A DNA stretch of 64,000 nucleotides from Phaeovulum molybdatiresistens (GTDB lineage: Bacteria > Pseudomonadota > Alphaproteobacteria > Rhodobacterales > Rhodobacteraceae): positions 1 through 64,000 of the forward strand of contig NZ_JAMJFX010000005.1 in the NCBI RefSeq assembly GCF_023544865.1. Direction: 5' to 3'. The position numbers were made by a program, and so were the translations under genes. Positions 48,600 to 58,672 of this stretch are shown here, piece by piece. Numbering within the stretch: position 1 is the stretch's first letter; each line of letters opens with the position of its first letter. Below the pieces are notes generated by a model. The model was given only the letters and a program-made list of their open reading frames with translations. It was not told where the DNA came from and ran no database searches.

Positions 48600-49232
48600 C
48601 TATTTCGTGCCGAACATCCGGTCACCGGCATCGCCCAGACCGGGCACGATATAGCCGTGATCGTTCAGCCGTTCATCCAGCGCCGCGGTCACGATCGGCA
48701 CATCGGGATGGGCCTCTTTCATCCGCGCGACCCCTTCGGGCGCGGCCAGAAGGCACAGGAAGCGGATGTGCTTGGCGCCCTTTTCCTTCAGCAGGTCGAT
48801 GGCCGCAACCGAGGAATTGCCTGTGGCCAGCATCGGATCGACCACGATCACCATGCGATCTTCCAGTTCCGACGGCACCTTGCAGTAATATTGCACCGGG
48901 CGCAGCGTTTCCGGGTCGCGGTAAAGCCCGATAAAGCCCACCCGCGCCGCCGGGATCAGTTCCAAAATCCCGTCCAGCAGCCCATTGCCCGCCCGCAGGA
49001 TCGACACCAGCGCCAGCTTTTTGCCGCCCAGCGCGGGGGCCTCCATTTCGCACAGGGGGGTTTCGATGACCCGCGTGGTCATTTCCAGACCGCGCGTCAC
49101 CTCATAGGCCAGAAGCAGGCTGATTTCGCGCAGCAGGCGGCGGAACCCGGCGGTCGATGTGTTCTTTTCCCGCATCAGCGTCAATTTGTGCTGCACCAGA
49201 GGGTGGGTGACCACGGTCAGATGTTCAGTCAT
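48600..49232 (-). CDS. upp: Uracil phosphoribosyltransferase
   Basis: A 210-residue enzyme that converts uracil and PRPP to UMP. The PRPP loop is '[20 protein letters not shown]' near residue 130, and the uracil-binding C-terminus is '[19 protein letters not shown]'. '[20 protein letters not shown]' near 75 is also characteristic. The start overlaps the adenosine deaminase stop by eight bases. It is the last gene of cdd-deoA-deoB-add-upp and recovers uracil made by the operon. Confidence 0.97.
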   Translation of the reverse strand: MTEHLTVVTHPLVQHKLTLMREKNTSTAGFRRLLREISLLLAYEVTRGLEMTTRVIETPLCEMEAPALGGKKLALVSILRAGNGLLDGILELIPAARVGFIGLYRDPETLRPVQYYCKVPSELEDRMVIVVDPMLATGNSSVAAIDLLKEKGAKHIRFLCLLAAPEGVARMKEAHPDVPIVTAALDERLNDHGYIVPGLGDAGDRMFGTK

Positions 49233-50205
49233 CGGCTTTCTCCAGTTGTTTCAGCAGCTTGGCGCGGGTGTCGGCATCGCAGAAGGCGGCTTCGGCCGCG
49301 GTGCGGGCAAGCCCCAGGAAATCGGCGTCCTCCCAGCCGAAGGTTTCGGCCAGGCGATCATATTCATGGTTCATCGTGGTGTGAAAGAAGGGCGGATCAT
49401 CGGTCGAGACCGTGACCTTCACCCCCCGATCACGCAGCCGCGCGATCGGATGGGCCGCCCAGGACGGATAGACCCCCAGCGCCACGTTCGATCCGGGGCA
49501 AACCTCCAGCACGATGCCCGCCTCGGCCAGTTCATCGACCAGACGGGGGTCTTCGACGGCGCGCACGCCGTGACCGATACGCGCCACCCCCAGATCCTTC
49601 CAGGCCTCGCGCACCGATTGCGGGCCGCCCCATTCGCCGGCATGGGCGGTCAGGCACAGCCCCGCCTCCCGCGCGCAATCGAAGGACCAGCGGAAATCTC
49701 GGGGCCGGCCCATCCCCTCATCGCCGGCAAGGCCGAAGCCGACGATGAAGTCGCCAGCAGTTTCCGCCGCGCAGATCGCCGTTTCGCGCGCTTTTTCCGG
49801 GCCGAAATGGCGGATCGCGGTGACGATGCCGCGCAGCGTGACCCCCAGATCGCGCTCCGCGGCGACGGCGGCATCCTGCATCGCATGCAGATATTCGCGC
49901 CAGGCGACCAGATCGCGCCCGCCGCAGAAATCGGGCGACAGGAAGGTTTCGCAATAGATCACCCCCGATTGCGCGGCCTGTTCCAGCACCGCGCGGGTCA
50001 GGCGGGCGTAATCGGCCGGCGTGGTCAGAACCGAGGTCGCCGCCTCATAGACGCGCAGGAAATCGCGGAAATCGGCATAGCTGTAATTGCCCCGCGCATC
50101 GAAAATACCGCTGATGTCGGCGTGCTTTTCCCGCGCCATGGCACGGATCAGGTCGGGCGGTGCCGCGCCCTCCAGATGCAGGTGCAGTTCTATTTTTGGG
50201 ATCAT
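49225..50205 (-). CDS. add: Adenosine deaminase
   Basis: A 326-residue TIM-barrel zinc enzyme that deaminates adenosine (or deoxyadenosine) to inosine. Zinc ligands and catalytic residues are seen in '[14 protein letters not shown]', '[14 protein letters not shown]' near residue 190, '[18 protein letters not shown]' and '[15 protein letters not shown]' near 270. The length is normal. Its ATG follows the deoB stop directly. Some family members act on adenine rather than adenosine; '[12 protein letters not shown]' leaves this open. Confidence 0.92.
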   Translation of the reverse strand: MIPKIELHLHLEGAAPPDLIRAMAREKHADISGIFDARGNYSYADFRDFLRVYEAATSVLTTPADYARLTRAVLEQAAQSGVIYCETFLSPDFCGGRDLVAWREYLHAMQDAAVAAERDLGVTLRGIVTAIRHFGPEKARETAICAAETAGDFIVGFGLAGDEGMGRPRDFRWSFDCAREAGLCLTAHAGEWGGPQSVREAWKDLGVARIGHGVRAVEDPRLVDELAEAGIVLEVCPGSNVALGVYPSWAAHPIARLRDRGVKVTVSTDDPPFFHTTMNHEYDRLAETFGWEDADFLGLARTAAEAAFCDADTRAKLLKQLEKADD

Positions 50206-51417
50206 CTACAGAAAGCCCCGCCCCGGGCCTTGCGCCGGAATGTTCAGATGCGCCGCGACCGAGGCCGCCACATCGGCAAAGCCCACCTGCCCCACCGCGC
50301 GCGCGCCTACCCCCCAGCCCAGAACGGGGACGCGTTCGCGGGTGTGATCGGTGCCCGTCCAGGTCGGGTCATTGCCGTGATCGGCGGTGAAGATCGCCAG
50401 ATCGCGGGGCCGCAGGCGGGCCAGAAACTCGGCCACGCGCGCATCGAACCATTCCAGCGCGCGGGCATAGCCCGACACATCGCGGCGATGGCCAAAGATG
50501 CTGTCGAATTCGACGAAATTGGCAAAGATCAGCGATCCGTTTTCCGCCCCCTCGGCCAGGCCGATCAGGTCATCCATCAGATCGGCATCGGATTTGCCCT
50601 TGTGGCTGTGCGTGATGCCCTGCCCGGAAAAGATGTCATGGATCTTGCCCACGGCATGGGTCGTGCGCCCTGCGGCACTGGCCCAGTCCAGCAGCGTCGG
50701 CGCGGGCGGGGGAATTGCGAAATCGCGCCTGTTGGGGGTGCGGACAAAGCCGCCCTCGGCCCCCGTGAAGGGGCGCGCGATCACCCGGCCCACCTTCATC
50801 GCATGCAGCCGCGGCGCCAGGGACGCGCACAGCTGCAACAGCCGGTCCAGACCGAACACCTCTTCATGCGCGGCGATCTGCAGCACGCTGTCGGCCGAGG
50901 TATAGCAAATTGGCCAGCCGCTGCGCAGATGTTCGCCGCCCAGCCGGTCGATGATATCCGTGCCCGAGGCATGGCAATCGCCCAGGATGCCATCCGTCCC
51001 AGCCCGCCGCGCGATCTCGGCCGACAGGTCGGCGGGAAAGGCGGGCGTTGCCTTGGGGAAATAGTGCCAGTCCCACGGCACCGGCACGCCGGCCAGTTCC
51101 CAATGCCCCGAGGGGGTGTCCTTGCCCCGCGACACCTCGGTCGCGGCGCCCCAAAGGCCGCGCGGGGTAACACCAAGCGCCGGCGCCGCCATGCCCGAGG
51201 CCAGTTCGATCGCCGCCCCCAGCCCCAGCGCATCCAGATTGGGCATCCGCAGCGGCCCGGAACGGCCCTGTTCGGCCCGGCCCGCGGCACAGGCCTGCGC
51301 GATATGGCCCAGCGTGTTGGCGCCGGTATCGGGGTGGCCATCGTTGAAATAGGCCCCCGCATCGGGGGCGCCGCCGATGCCGACACTGTCCATCACGATC
51401 ACGAATGCGCGGGGCAT
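50206..51417 (-). CDS. deoB: Phosphopentomutase
   Basis: A 403-residue alkaline-phosphatase-superfamily mutase that interconverts (deoxy)ribose 1- and 5-phosphates. Metal ligands are in 'IVMDSVGIGGAPDA' at the N-terminus and 'FTADHGNDPTWTGTDHTRER' near residue 335. 'TPSGHWELAGVPV' near 95 holds the active-site Thr region. AAGGATCG within the end of deoA serves as its ribosome site, and only one base separates the two genes. The longer frame to 51477 is not conserved. Confidence 0.96.
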   Translation of the reverse strand: MPRAFVIVMDSVGIGGAPDAGAYFNDGHPDTGANTLGHIAQACAAGRAEQGRSGPLRMPNLDALGLGAAIELASGMAAPALGVTPRGLWGAATEVSRGKDTPSGHWELAGVPVPWDWHYFPKATPAFPADLSAEIARRAGTDGILGDCHASGTDIIDRLGGEHLRSGWPICYTSADSVLQIAAHEEVFGLDRLLQLCASLAPRLHAMKVGRVIARPFTGAEGGFVRTPNRRDFAIPPPAPTLLDWASAAGRTTHAVGKIHDIFSGQGITHSHKGKSDADLMDDLIGLAEGAENGSLIFANFVEFDSIFGHRRDVSGYARALEWFDARVAEFLARLRPRDLAIFTADHGNDPTWTGTDHTRERVPVLGWGVGARAVGQVGFADVAASVAAHLNIPAQGPGRGFL

Positions 51418-51418
51418 G

Positions 51419-52726
51419 TCAGGCGATCCTTTCGTGGATAAGGGCCGGTTCCTCGGCCCGCGCATCCTGCAGGCCATAGGCCGCGATCACTGCGGCGGCG
51501 GCGGCATCGGCGGCGGCCTCGGTCGCGGCATGAACAAAGGCCAGCGGCGCGCCCGGCGTCAGATCCGCCCCGATCGGCGCAAGCCGCGACAGCCCGACCG
51601 AGGGGTTGACCCGGTCGGTTCCCACCAACCGCCCGCCCCCCAGATGCACCACCGCATGGCCCAGCGCCTCGGCATCGACGGTGGCGACAAAGCCCGCCCG
51701 CGGGCTGGGCACGGGACGCATCACCGGGGCGGCAGGCAGCCGGTCGGGATAGCGTTCCACGAAATCGGCAGGGCCACCCAAGGCCGTGATCATGCGGCCG
51801 AACACCTCGGCGGCGCGGCCGGTTTCCAGCGCCTCATCGATCCTTGCCACACCGCTTTCCAGATCGGGGGCCAGACCCGCCAGCACCAGCGCCTCGCCGC
51901 CCAGCGCGGCCGTGACATCCCACAGCGATTCACTGACCCGGGTTCCGGTCAGGGTTTCCATGACCTCGATCACCTCAAGCGCATTGCCCGCGCTGTGGCC
52001 CAGGCTCTGGCTCATGTCGGTGATCAGCGCCGAGGTCTTGCACCCCGCGCCATTGGCGGTATCGACCAGCGACCGCGCCAGCGCGCGCGCATCGGCCATC
52101 GTCTTCATGAAGGCGCCTGATCCCACCTTCACATCCAGCACCAGCGCCCCAAGCCCCGCCGCCAGCTTTTTGGACAGGATCGAGGCGGTGATCAGGTCGA
52201 TGCTTTCCACCGTGCCGGAAATGTCGCGGATACCGTAAAGGCGGCGATCGGCGGGGGCGATTTCATCGGTCGCCCCCAGAATGGCACAGCCAACCTCGGC
52301 CACCACCTTGCGCATCACATCCACACCCGGCACAGCGCGATAGCCGGGGATCGATTCCATCTTGTCCAGCGTGCCCCCGGTATGGCCCAGCCCCCGCCCC
52401 GAGATCATCGGTACATAAAGACCACAGGCCGCCATCGCGGGGGCCAGCAAAAGCGAAACCGAATCGCCGATGCCGCCGGTGGAATGCTTGTCCACCACCG
52501 GCCCCGGCAGATCCCAGCGCAGCACTTGACCGCTGTCGCGCATCGCCTGCGTCAACGCCACACGCCCCTCGGCGCCGATGCCCTTCAGCAGCACCGCCAT
52601 CGCAAAGGCCCCACCCTGCGCATCCGATACCTGACCCGAGGCCAGACCCGCCGCGAACCAGCGCGCGGCCTCGGCCGTCAGGCCACGGCCATCGCGCACC
52701 CCCGCGATGATCGCGCGCGCATCCAT
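51419..52726 (-). CDS. deoA: Thymidine phosphorylase
   Basis: A 435-residue pyrimidine nucleoside phosphorylase that splits thymidine or deoxyuridine into base and deoxyribose 1-phosphate. The phosphate-binding block is 'VDKHSTGGIGDSVSLLLAPA' near residue 80. 'GRGLGHTGGTLDKMESIPGY' near 110 and 'LDVKVGSGAFMKTMADARAL' near 195 are also family marks. The C-terminal PYNP domain is complete. It overlaps cdd by ATGA and supplies deoB with substrate. Confidence 0.96.
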   Translation of the reverse strand: MDARAIIAGVRDGRGLTAEAARWFAAGLASGQVSDAQGGAFAMAVLLKGIGAEGRVALTQAMRDSGQVLRWDLPGPVVDKHSTGGIGDSVSLLLAPAMAACGLYVPMISGRGLGHTGGTLDKMESIPGYRAVPGVDVMRKVVAEVGCAILGATDEIAPADRRLYGIRDISGTVESIDLITASILSKKLAAGLGALVLDVKVGSGAFMKTMADARALARSLVDTANGAGCKTSALITDMSQSLGHSAGNALEVIEVMETLTGTRVSESLWDVTAALGGEALVLAGLAPDLESGVARIDEALETGRAAEVFGRMITALGGPADFVERYPDRLPAAPVMRPVPSPRAGFVATVDAEALGHAVVHLGGGRLVGTDRVNPSVGLSRLAPIGADLTPGAPLAFVHAATEAAADAAAAAVIAAYGLQDARAEEPALIHERIA

Positions 52727-53118
52727 CAGGCCCTGTCCATATGCGAAATGTCAAACCGCCCCGGCAGCAGATCCCCCACCGTCGTATCAAGCCGCCCGCC
52801 ATCAATCGTGGCCAACGTGACCGGCGTATCGTGGCGCCCGAATTCGGCCAGCTTCTGACGGCAGCCGCCACAGGGCGGCACGGGGGACGGGCTGTCGGCG
52901 ATGACCGCAACCTCGATCAGCTCGGTCTCGCCCGCGGCGATCATGGCGGCAATTGCCCCGGCCTCGGCACAGGTGCCTTCGGGATAGGCCACATTCTCGA
53001 CATTCACGCCGCGATAGATCCGACCGGATTTGCCGCGCACGGCCGCCCCCACCTTGAAGCGGGAATAAGGGGCATAGGCGTTTTCGCGCACCTCGCGCGC
53101 GGCTTCGACAAGCGACAT
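52726..53118 (-). CDS. cdd: Cytidine deaminase
   Basis: A 130-residue homotetrameric-type enzyme that turns (deoxy)cytidine into (deoxy)uridine. The zinc-binding residues are the Cys in 'EGTCAEAGAIAAM' and the pair in 'PVPPCGGCRQKLAEF', the three-Cys pattern of small CDAs, with the catalytic Glu following the first Cys. It is the first gene of the salvage operon. Two adjacent ATGs exist; 53118 is spaced better from GGAGGG than 53121. Confidence 0.95.
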   Translation of the reverse strand: MSLVEAAREVRENAYAPYSRFKVGAAVRGKSGRIYRGVNVENVAYPEGTCAEAGAIAAMIAAGETELIEVAVIADSPSPVPPCGGCRQKLAEFGRHDTPVTLATIDGGRLDTTVGDLLPGRFDISHMDRA

Positions 53119-53249
53119 CATACCCTCCGGTCAGTTTCAGATGATTCTGCGACGGGCCGGGCCGCGATGCAAGCATCACCGCAGCGCCAACCGTAACGTC
53201 GGGCAAGGCACCGCTGCCCACGCAGGGACCCTATTCCCCCGGGCCAAGA

Positions 53250-53266
53250 TTTAGTTTAAGGCTAAA
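53250..53266. promoter_or_regulatory. Small inverted repeat before maeB
   Basis: TTTAG (53250-53254) and CTAAA (53262-53266) form an inverted repeat with a 7-base centre, 22 bases before the maeB ATG. It could be an operator, but no regulator is adjacent and the arms are short. Confidence 0.3.
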
Positions 53267-53287
53267 CCAGTTCTCAAGGAGGCACGC

Positions 53288-55567
53288 ATGGAAGAGGCTC
53301 GGCAGGATACCGCCCGTCAGGCAGCGCTGGATTATCACGAATTCCCCAAGCCCGGAAAGCTGGAAATCCGCGCCACGAAACCGCTTGCAAACGGGCGTGA
53401 TCTGTCACGCGCCTATTCGCCCGGCGTGGCCGAAGCCTGCATGGAAATCAAGGCCACCCCCGCCACCGCCGCCCGCTACACCGCACGCGGCAATCTGGTG
53501 GGTGTGGTCACCAACGGAACCGCCGTGCTGGGCCTTGGCAACATCGGCGCGCTGGCCGCCAAGCCGGTGATGGAGGGCAAGGCCGTCCTGTTCAAGAAAT
53601 TCGCCAATATCGATGCCTTCGACATCGAACTGAACGAATCCGACCCCGAAAAGCTGGCCGAACTGGTCTGCGCGCTGGAACCCACCTTCGGCGCCATCAA
53701 CCTTGAGGATATCAAGGCCCCCGATTGCTTCATCGTCGAAAAGATCTGTCGTGAACGGATGAACATCCCCGTCTTTCACGATGACCAGCACGGCACCGCC
53801 ATCGTTGTGGGCGCAGCCGCCAGCAACGCCCTGCGCATCGCGGGCAAGAAATTCGACGAGATCAAGATCGTCTCGACCGGCGGCGGTGCGGCGGGCATCG
53901 CCTGCCTGAACATGCTGTTGAAACTGGGGGTGCGGCGCGAAAACGTCTGGCTGTGCGACATTCACGGCCTTGTCTACGCGGGGCGCGAAATCGACATGAA
54001 CCCGCAAAAGGCGGCCTTCGCGCAAAAGACCGACCTGCGCACGCTTGATCAGGTGATCGATGGGGCGGACATGTTCCTGGGCCTGTCCGGCCCCGGCGTG
54101 CTGACGCCCGCAATGGTGGCCAAAATGACGGCCCAACCCATCATCTTCGCGCTGGCGAACCCGACACCCGAAATCCTGCCCGATCAGGTCCGCACGGTCG
54201 CGCCCGATGCGATCATCGCCACGGGGCGGTCGGATTACCCCAACCAGGTCAACAACGTCCTGTGCTTTCCCTTCATCTTCCGCGGCGCGCTGGATGTGGG
54301 CGCCACGACGATCAACGATGAAATGCAGCTGGCCTGCATCGAGGGCATCGCCGCGCTGGCCCGTGCCACCACCTCGGCCGAGGCGGCAGCGGCCTATCAC
54401 GGTGAAAAACTGACCTTCGGCGCGGATTACCTGATCCCCAAACCCTTCGACCCGCGGCTGATCGGCACCGTCGCCACCGCCGTGGCCCGCGCGGCGATGG
54501 AAACCGGCGTGGCCGCCCGCCCGCTGGACGATATCGCCGCCTACAAGGCGCGGCTGGACGGATCGGTCTTCAAATCCGCCCTGCTGATGCGCCCCGTGTT
54601 CGAGGCCGCCGCCCAGGCCACCCGCTCGATCGTCTTCGCCGAGGGTGAAGATGAACGCGTGCTGCGCGCCGCCAATGCGATGATCGAGGAAACCACCGAC
54701 AAGCCCATCCTGATCGGCCGCCCCGATGTCATCGCGCGGCGCTGCGAACGCGCGGGCCTGCCGATCCGCCCCGGCGTGGACTTCGAGATCGTGAACCCGC
54801 AGGACGACCCGCGCTATCGCGACTACTGGACGACCTATCACGACCTGATGGCGCGCCGCGGCGTCTCGCCCGATCTGGCGCGGGCGGTGATGCGCACCAA
54901 TACCACCGCGATCGCCGCCGTGATGGTCCACCGGGCCGAGGCCGACAGCATGGTCTGCGGCACCTTCGGCCAGTATCTGTGGCACCTGAATTATGTGCAG
55001 CAGGTTCTTGGCCGCGGCGGGCTCAGCCCCGTGGGGGCGCTGTCGATGATGATCCTGGAAGACGGGCCGCTGTTCATCGCCGACACCCATGTGAACCACG
55101 AACCAACGCCCGAACAGATCACCGAGACCGTGATCGGCGCGGCCCGCCACGTTCGTCGCTTTGGCATCGCGCCCAAGATCGCGCTCTGCTCGCATTCGCA
55201 ATTCGGCAATCTCGATACCGACTCGGGCCGCCGGATGCGCCGCGCGCTGGAACTGCTGGACGCCCGCGCGCCCGATTTCGCGTATGAAGGCGAGATGCAC
55301 ATTGACGCGGCGCTGGACCAAAGCCTGCGCGACCGGATCTTCCCCAACTCGCGCTTCGAAGGCGCGGCAAACGTTCTGGTCTTTGCCAATACCGACGCGG
55401 CCTCGGGGGTGCGCAACATCCTCAAGATGAAGGCTGGCGGACTGGAAGTCGGGCCGATCCTGATGGGCATGGGCAACAAGGCCCATATCGTCACCCCCTC
55501 GATCACCGCGCGGGGGCTTTTGAACATGTCCGCGATCGCCGGCACGCCGGTTGCGCATTACGGCTGA
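53288..55567 (+). CDS. maeB: NADP-dependent malic enzyme with phosphotransacetylase-like domain
   Basis: A 759-residue MaeB-type enzyme that decarboxylates malate to pyruvate with NADPH formation. The malic domain starts with '[16 protein letters not shown]' and '[20 protein letters not shown]'. Metal-binding acidic residues lie in '[17 protein letters not shown]' near residue 160, and the NAD(P) domain has '[20 protein letters not shown]'. Residues about 430-759 are the phosphotransacetylase-like domain, which lacks PTA activity in known members but binds acetyl-CoA as a regulator. AAGGAGG precedes the ATG. It lies divergent from cdd. Confidence 0.95.
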   Translation: MEEARQDTARQAALDYHEFPKPGKLEIRATKPLANGRDLSRAYSPGVAEACMEIKATPATAARYTARGNLVGVVTNGTAVLGLGNIGALAAKPVMEGKAVLFKKFANIDAFDIELNESDPEKLAELVCALEPTFGAINLEDIKAPDCFIVEKICRERMNIPVFHDDQHGTAIVVGAAASNALRIAGKKFDEIKIVSTGGGAAGIACLNMLLKLGVRRENVWLCDIHGLVYAGREIDMNPQKAAFAQKTDLRTLDQVIDGADMFLGLSGPGVLTPAMVAKMTAQPIIFALANPTPEILPDQVRTVAPDAIIATGRSDYPNQVNNVLCFPFIFRGALDVGATTINDEMQLACIEGIAALARATTSAEAAAAYHGEKLTFGADYLIPKPFDPRLIGTVATAVARAAMETGVAARPLDDIAAYKARLDGSVFKSALLMRPVFEAAAQATRSIVFAEGEDERVLRAANAMIEETTDKPILIGRPDVIARRCERAGLPIRPGVDFEIVNPQDDPRYRDYWTTYHDLMARRGVSPDLARAVMRTNTTAIAAVMVHRAEADSMVCGTFGQYLWHLNYVQQVLGRGGLSPVGALSMMILEDGPLFIADTHVNHEPTPEQITETVIGAARHVRRFGIAPKIALCSHSQFGNLDTDSGRRMRRALELLDARAPDFAYEGEMHIDAALDQSLRDRIFPNSRFEGAANVLVFANTDAASGVRNILKMKAGGLEVGPILMGMGNKAHIVTPSITARGLLNMSAIAGTPVAHYG

Positions 55568-55576
55568 CCGGCCCTC

Positions 55577-55660
55577 CGGGGGGAGTATTTCGGGCCAAGA
55601 AGAAACGGCATCTTCTTCTTGGCGCAAATACTCCGGGGGTCCGGGGGCAGAAGCCCCCGG
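55577..55660. repeat. Intergenic palindromic repeat, compact copy after maeB
   Basis: Arms 55582-55604 and 55610-55632 pair as GGAGTATTT and GCCAAGAAGAA with a 5-6 base loop and a small internal mismatch. A second hairpin follows: CCGGGGGC (55641-55648) with GCCCCCGG (55653-55660) over a 4-base loop. The order is reversed relative to the copy at 1797-1877, so the element is inserted in the other orientation. It probably terminates the maeB transcript. Confidence 0.85.
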
Positions 55661-55663
55661 CAC

Positions 55664-55752
55664 TTTGCAAATTCGGCGCGCGACCGTGCCGATCATGCGG
55701 CCAAGCGGAGGGTTTGCATAACTTTGCTGCGCCTCGGAGAAGATTTCTGCAA
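55664..55752 (+). promoter_or_regulatory. TTTGCAAA-type boxes before prpE
   Basis: A perfect TTTGCAAA (55664-55671), the pair TTTGCATA (55713-55720) and TTTGCTGC (55723-55730), and TCTGCAAA (about 55746-55753) lie upstream of the prpE ATG. TTTGCAAA is the site of the ScfR/RamB family regulator PccR, which controls propionyl-CoA assimilation in Rhodobacter. Only the first copy is perfect. Confidence 0.45.
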
Positions 55753-55836
55753 ATTTCCCAGACTGCGTGCGGTAACAAACTTGCTCGAATCCCTGTCAGT
55801 TTGTAACACCGCAGCATCTCGTGGAGGAGGCATACC

Positions 55837-57729
55837 ATGGCATACAAAGACGTTTACGCCGCCTGGAAGAACGACCCCGAAGGGTTCTGGATGCAGGCGG
55901 CCAATGCGATCGACTGGGATCGCCCCCCCTCCAAGGCGCTGTTCGACGAAGGCGCGCCGATCTACGAATGGTTCTCGGATGCGATGGGCAATGCCTGCTG
56001 GAACGCCGTGGACCGCCACGTCGAAGCCGGGCGCGGCAACCAGCTGGCGATCATCCATGACAGCCCGATCACCCATTCCACCAAGGGCATCACCTATGCC
56101 GAACTGCGCGACCGCGTGGCAAGCCTGGCGGGCGCCTTGCGCGCCAAGGGCGTGGGAAAGGGTGACCGCGTCATCATCTACATGCCGATGATCCCCGAGG
56201 CGCTGGAGGCGATGCTGGCCTGCGCACGCCTGGGCGCGATCCATTCGGTGGTCTTCGGCGGCTTTGCCGCGCATGAACTGGCGGTGCGGATCGATGATGC
56301 CAAGCCCAAGGCAATCATCGCCGCCTCCTGCGGGCTGGAGCCAGGCCGTGTGGTGCATTACAAGCCGCTGCTGGACAAGGCGATCGAGCACGCGACCCAC
56401 AAGCCCGCCTTCACCGTGATCTTCCAGCGCGAGCAGGAAGTGGCCAAGCTGATTGAGGGTCGCGATTTCGCCTGGCACAGCTTTCAGTATGGGGTGGAAC
56501 CGGCGGAATGTGTGCCGGTGGAAGGCAACCACCCGGCCTATGTTCTTTATACATCGGGCACCACCGGCGCGCCCAAGGGGGTGGTGCGGCACACCGCCGG
56601 CCACATGGTCGCGCTGAACTGGACGATGAAAAACATCTACAACATCGAGGCGGGCGATGTGTTCTGGGCGGCCTCGGACGTGGGCTGGGTCGTGGGGCAC
56701 AGCTATATCTGCTACGCCCCGCTGATCGCCGGCGCGACCACCATCGTCTTTGAGGGCAAGCCCGTGGGCACGCCCGATGCCGGCACCTTCTGGCGCGTGA
56801 TCCAGAACCACAAGGTGAAATCCTTCTTCACAGCCCCCACCGCCCTGCGGGCGATCAAGCGCGAGGATCCGGAGGGCAAGCTGATCGGTGATTATAACAT
56901 CCGCTCGCTGCAGGCGCTGTTCCTGGCGGGCGAACGGGCCGACCCCGATACCGTGAAATGGGCGCAGCGCCATCTGCGCCTGCCGGTGGTGGACCATTGG
57001 TGGCAGACCGAAACCGGCTGGCCGATCGCCGCGAATCCGCTGGGGATCGAGGAACTGGAGACCAAGGTCGGCAGCCCCTCGGTCGCGATGCCGGGCTATG
57101 ACGTGCAGGTGCTGGATGAAGGCGGCCACCCCGTCGCCCCCGGCACGCTGGGCGCCATCGCGATCAAGCTGCCCCTGCCCCCCGGCACCCTGCCCACGCT
57201 GTGGAATGCAGAGGATCGGTTCCGCAAAAGCTATCTGACGCAGTTCCCCGGCCATTACGAAACCGGCGATGCGGGCTATGTCGATGAGGATGGCTATCTT
57301 TACATCATGGCGCGCACCGATGACGTGATCAACGTCGCGGGCCACCGCCTGTCCACCGGCGCGATGGAGGAGGTTCTGGCCAGCCATCCCGACGTCGCCG
57401 AATGCGCGGTGATCGGCGTCGCGGATGAGCTGAAGGGCCAGATGCCGCTGGGGCTTTTGTGCCTGAACAAGGGCACAAACCGCCCGCATGAGGCGGTGGT
57501 GGCCGAATGCGTCAAGCTGGTGCGCGACCAGATCGGCCCGGTCGCGGCCTTCAAGCTGGCCTGCGTGGTGGACCGCCTGCCCAAGACGCGGTCAGGCAAG
57601 ATCCTGCGCGCCACAATGGTCAAGATCGCCGACGGGCAGGAATTCAAGATACCCGCGACGATCGACGACCCGGCGATCCTTGATGAAATCGCCGTGGCGC
57701 TGAAGGCGCTGGGTTATCCCGAGGCCTGA
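55837..57729 (+). CDS. prpE: Propionyl-CoA synthetase (acetyl-CoA synthetase family)
   Basis: A 630-residue AMP-forming synthetase. It starts 'MAYKDVYAAWKNDPEGFWMQ' and shows the P-loop 'YVLYTSGTTGAPKGVVRHTA' near residue 235, 'WWQTETGWPIAANPLG' near 390, 'RTDDVINVAGHRLSTG' near 500 and the acetylatable Lys in 'PKTRSGKILRATMVKI' near 590. The length and the 'GWVVGHSYICYAPLI' block fit PrpE better than Acs. It makes propionyl-CoA, which flows to methylmalonyl-CoA, with mce elsewhere in this window. GGAGGAGG precedes the ATG. TTTGCAAA boxes upstream suggest PccR-like control. Confidence 0.9.
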   Translation: MAYKDVYAAWKNDPEGFWMQAANAIDWDRPPSKALFDEGAPIYEWFSDAMGNACWNAVDRHVEAGRGNQLAIIHDSPITHSTKGITYAELRDRVASLAGALRAKGVGKGDRVIIYMPMIPEALEAMLACARLGAIHSVVFGGFAAHELAVRIDDAKPKAIIAASCGLEPGRVVHYKPLLDKAIEHATHKPAFTVIFQREQEVAKLIEGRDFAWHSFQYGVEPAECVPVEGNHPAYVLYTSGTTGAPKGVVRHTAGHMVALNWTMKNIYNIEAGDVFWAASDVGWVVGHSYICYAPLIAGATTIVFEGKPVGTPDAGTFWRVIQNHKVKSFFTAPTALRAIKREDPEGKLIGDYNIRSLQALFLAGERADPDTVKWAQRHLRLPVVDHWWQTETGWPIAANPLGIEELETKVGSPSVAMPGYDVQVLDEGGHPVAPGTLGAIAIKLPLPPGTLPTLWNAEDRFRKSYLTQFPGHYETGDAGYVDEDGYLYIMARTDDVINVAGHRLSTGAMEEVLASHPDVAECAVIGVADELKGQMPLGLLCLNKGTNRPHEAVVAECVKLVRDQIGPVAAFKLACVVDRLPKTRSGKILRATMVKIADGQEFKIPATIDDPAILDEIAVALKALGYPEA

Positions 57730-57744
57730 ACCTGCGATGCGCGA

Positions 57745-58506
57745 TCAGGCGAACTGTTCGCGCATCAGCCGTTCCTCCAGCCCGTGGCCGGGGTCGAACA
57801 GGATGCGGTGTTCGACTTGGGGTTCGGACCGCACCTCGACCCAGATCACCGGTTCTACACAGCGGGAATCGGCATCCGCCATCACCGGGCGCTTGTCGGG
57901 CTCCAGCACGTCGAACCGGACCACGGCAGATCGCGGCAGGATCGCGCCCTGCCAGCGCCGCGGCCGGAATGAGGCGATGCCGGTCAGCGCCAGCACATCA
58001 GACCCGATGGGCAGGATCGGGCCATGCGCCGAATAATTGTAGGCGGTGGACCCGGCCGGGGTGGACAGGATCGCGCCGTCGCAGATCAGTTCCTCCATCC
58101 GGACGCGGCCATTGACGGAAATCCGCAGCTTGGCGGCCTGGGGGCCTGCGCGCAAAAGCGACACTTCATTGATCGCCAGCATTTCGTGCAGCGTGCCATC
58201 CTCGGTCTGCGCGCGCATCGCCAGCGGGTTGATCACCGCCTCTTCCGCGCTGGCAAGCCGTTCGGTCAGCCCGTCTTCGGAATAATCGTTCATCAGAAAG
58301 CCGATGGTGCCGCAGTTCATGCCATAGACCGGCAGGCCGGTGCCTTCATGCAGCGTCTGCAGCATGAAGCCATCGCCCCCCAGCGCCACGATCACATCGG
58401 CGGCATAGCGCGGCACCTGACCATAGCGCGCGATCAGCGCCGCCAGCGCCGTTTGCGCACTGGCGCTGGACGATGCGGCAAAATGGATGTGCTGCGCCTG
58501 TGCCAC
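57745..58506 (-). CDS. nadK: NAD kinase
   Basis: A 253-residue enzyme that phosphorylates NAD to NADP. The GGDG motif is in '[19 protein letters not shown]' near residue 40, '[19 protein letters not shown]' follows, and the substrate loop is '[20 protein letters not shown]' near 150. No ATG gives a normal N-terminus; GTG at 58506, with AGGAAGGAC upstream, does. The gene supplies NADP(H) pools used by the neighbouring malic enzyme. It is divergent from glyA and converges with prpE. Confidence 0.95.
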   Translation of the reverse strand: MAQAQHIHFAASSSASAQTALAALIARYGQVPRYAADVIVALGGDGFMLQTLHEGTGLPVYGMNCGTIGFLMNDYSEDGLTERLASAEEAVINPLAMRAQTEDGTLHEMLAINEVSLLRAGPQAAKLRISVNGRVRMEELICDGAILSTPAGSTAYNYSAHGPILPIGSDVLALTGIASFRPRRWQGAILPRSAVVRFDVLEPDKRPVMADADSRCVEPVIWVEVRSEPQVEHRILFDPGHGLEERLMREQFA

Positions 58507-58672
58507 GGGCCCTGTCCTTCCTGTTTTGCCAAGGTGTGGCAAGGCCCGCCCGGAAAGACAAGCGCCAATGCCCGGGCCCAAATTGACCCTTGCGCGTTTT
58601 GAACGCTTCCGGCGTGGGAAAAACTGCGATAAAGCTCCGCCCAAACCCGATGACCCCTTGCAGGAGACGCCC

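Noticed and set aside
49159-51441. 760-residue plus-strand frame opposite add and deoB
   Set aside because: Covers several real reverse-strand genes with clear motifs; no RBS and no motifs of its own.
53405-55696. 763-residue minus-strand frame opposite maeB
   Set aside because: Antisense shadow of the well-supported malic enzyme.
58507-58672. Possible riboswitch or promoter before glyA
   Set aside because: TTGACC at 58583 has no matching -10 at 16-18 bases, and I see no glycine, SAM or SAH riboswitch core.
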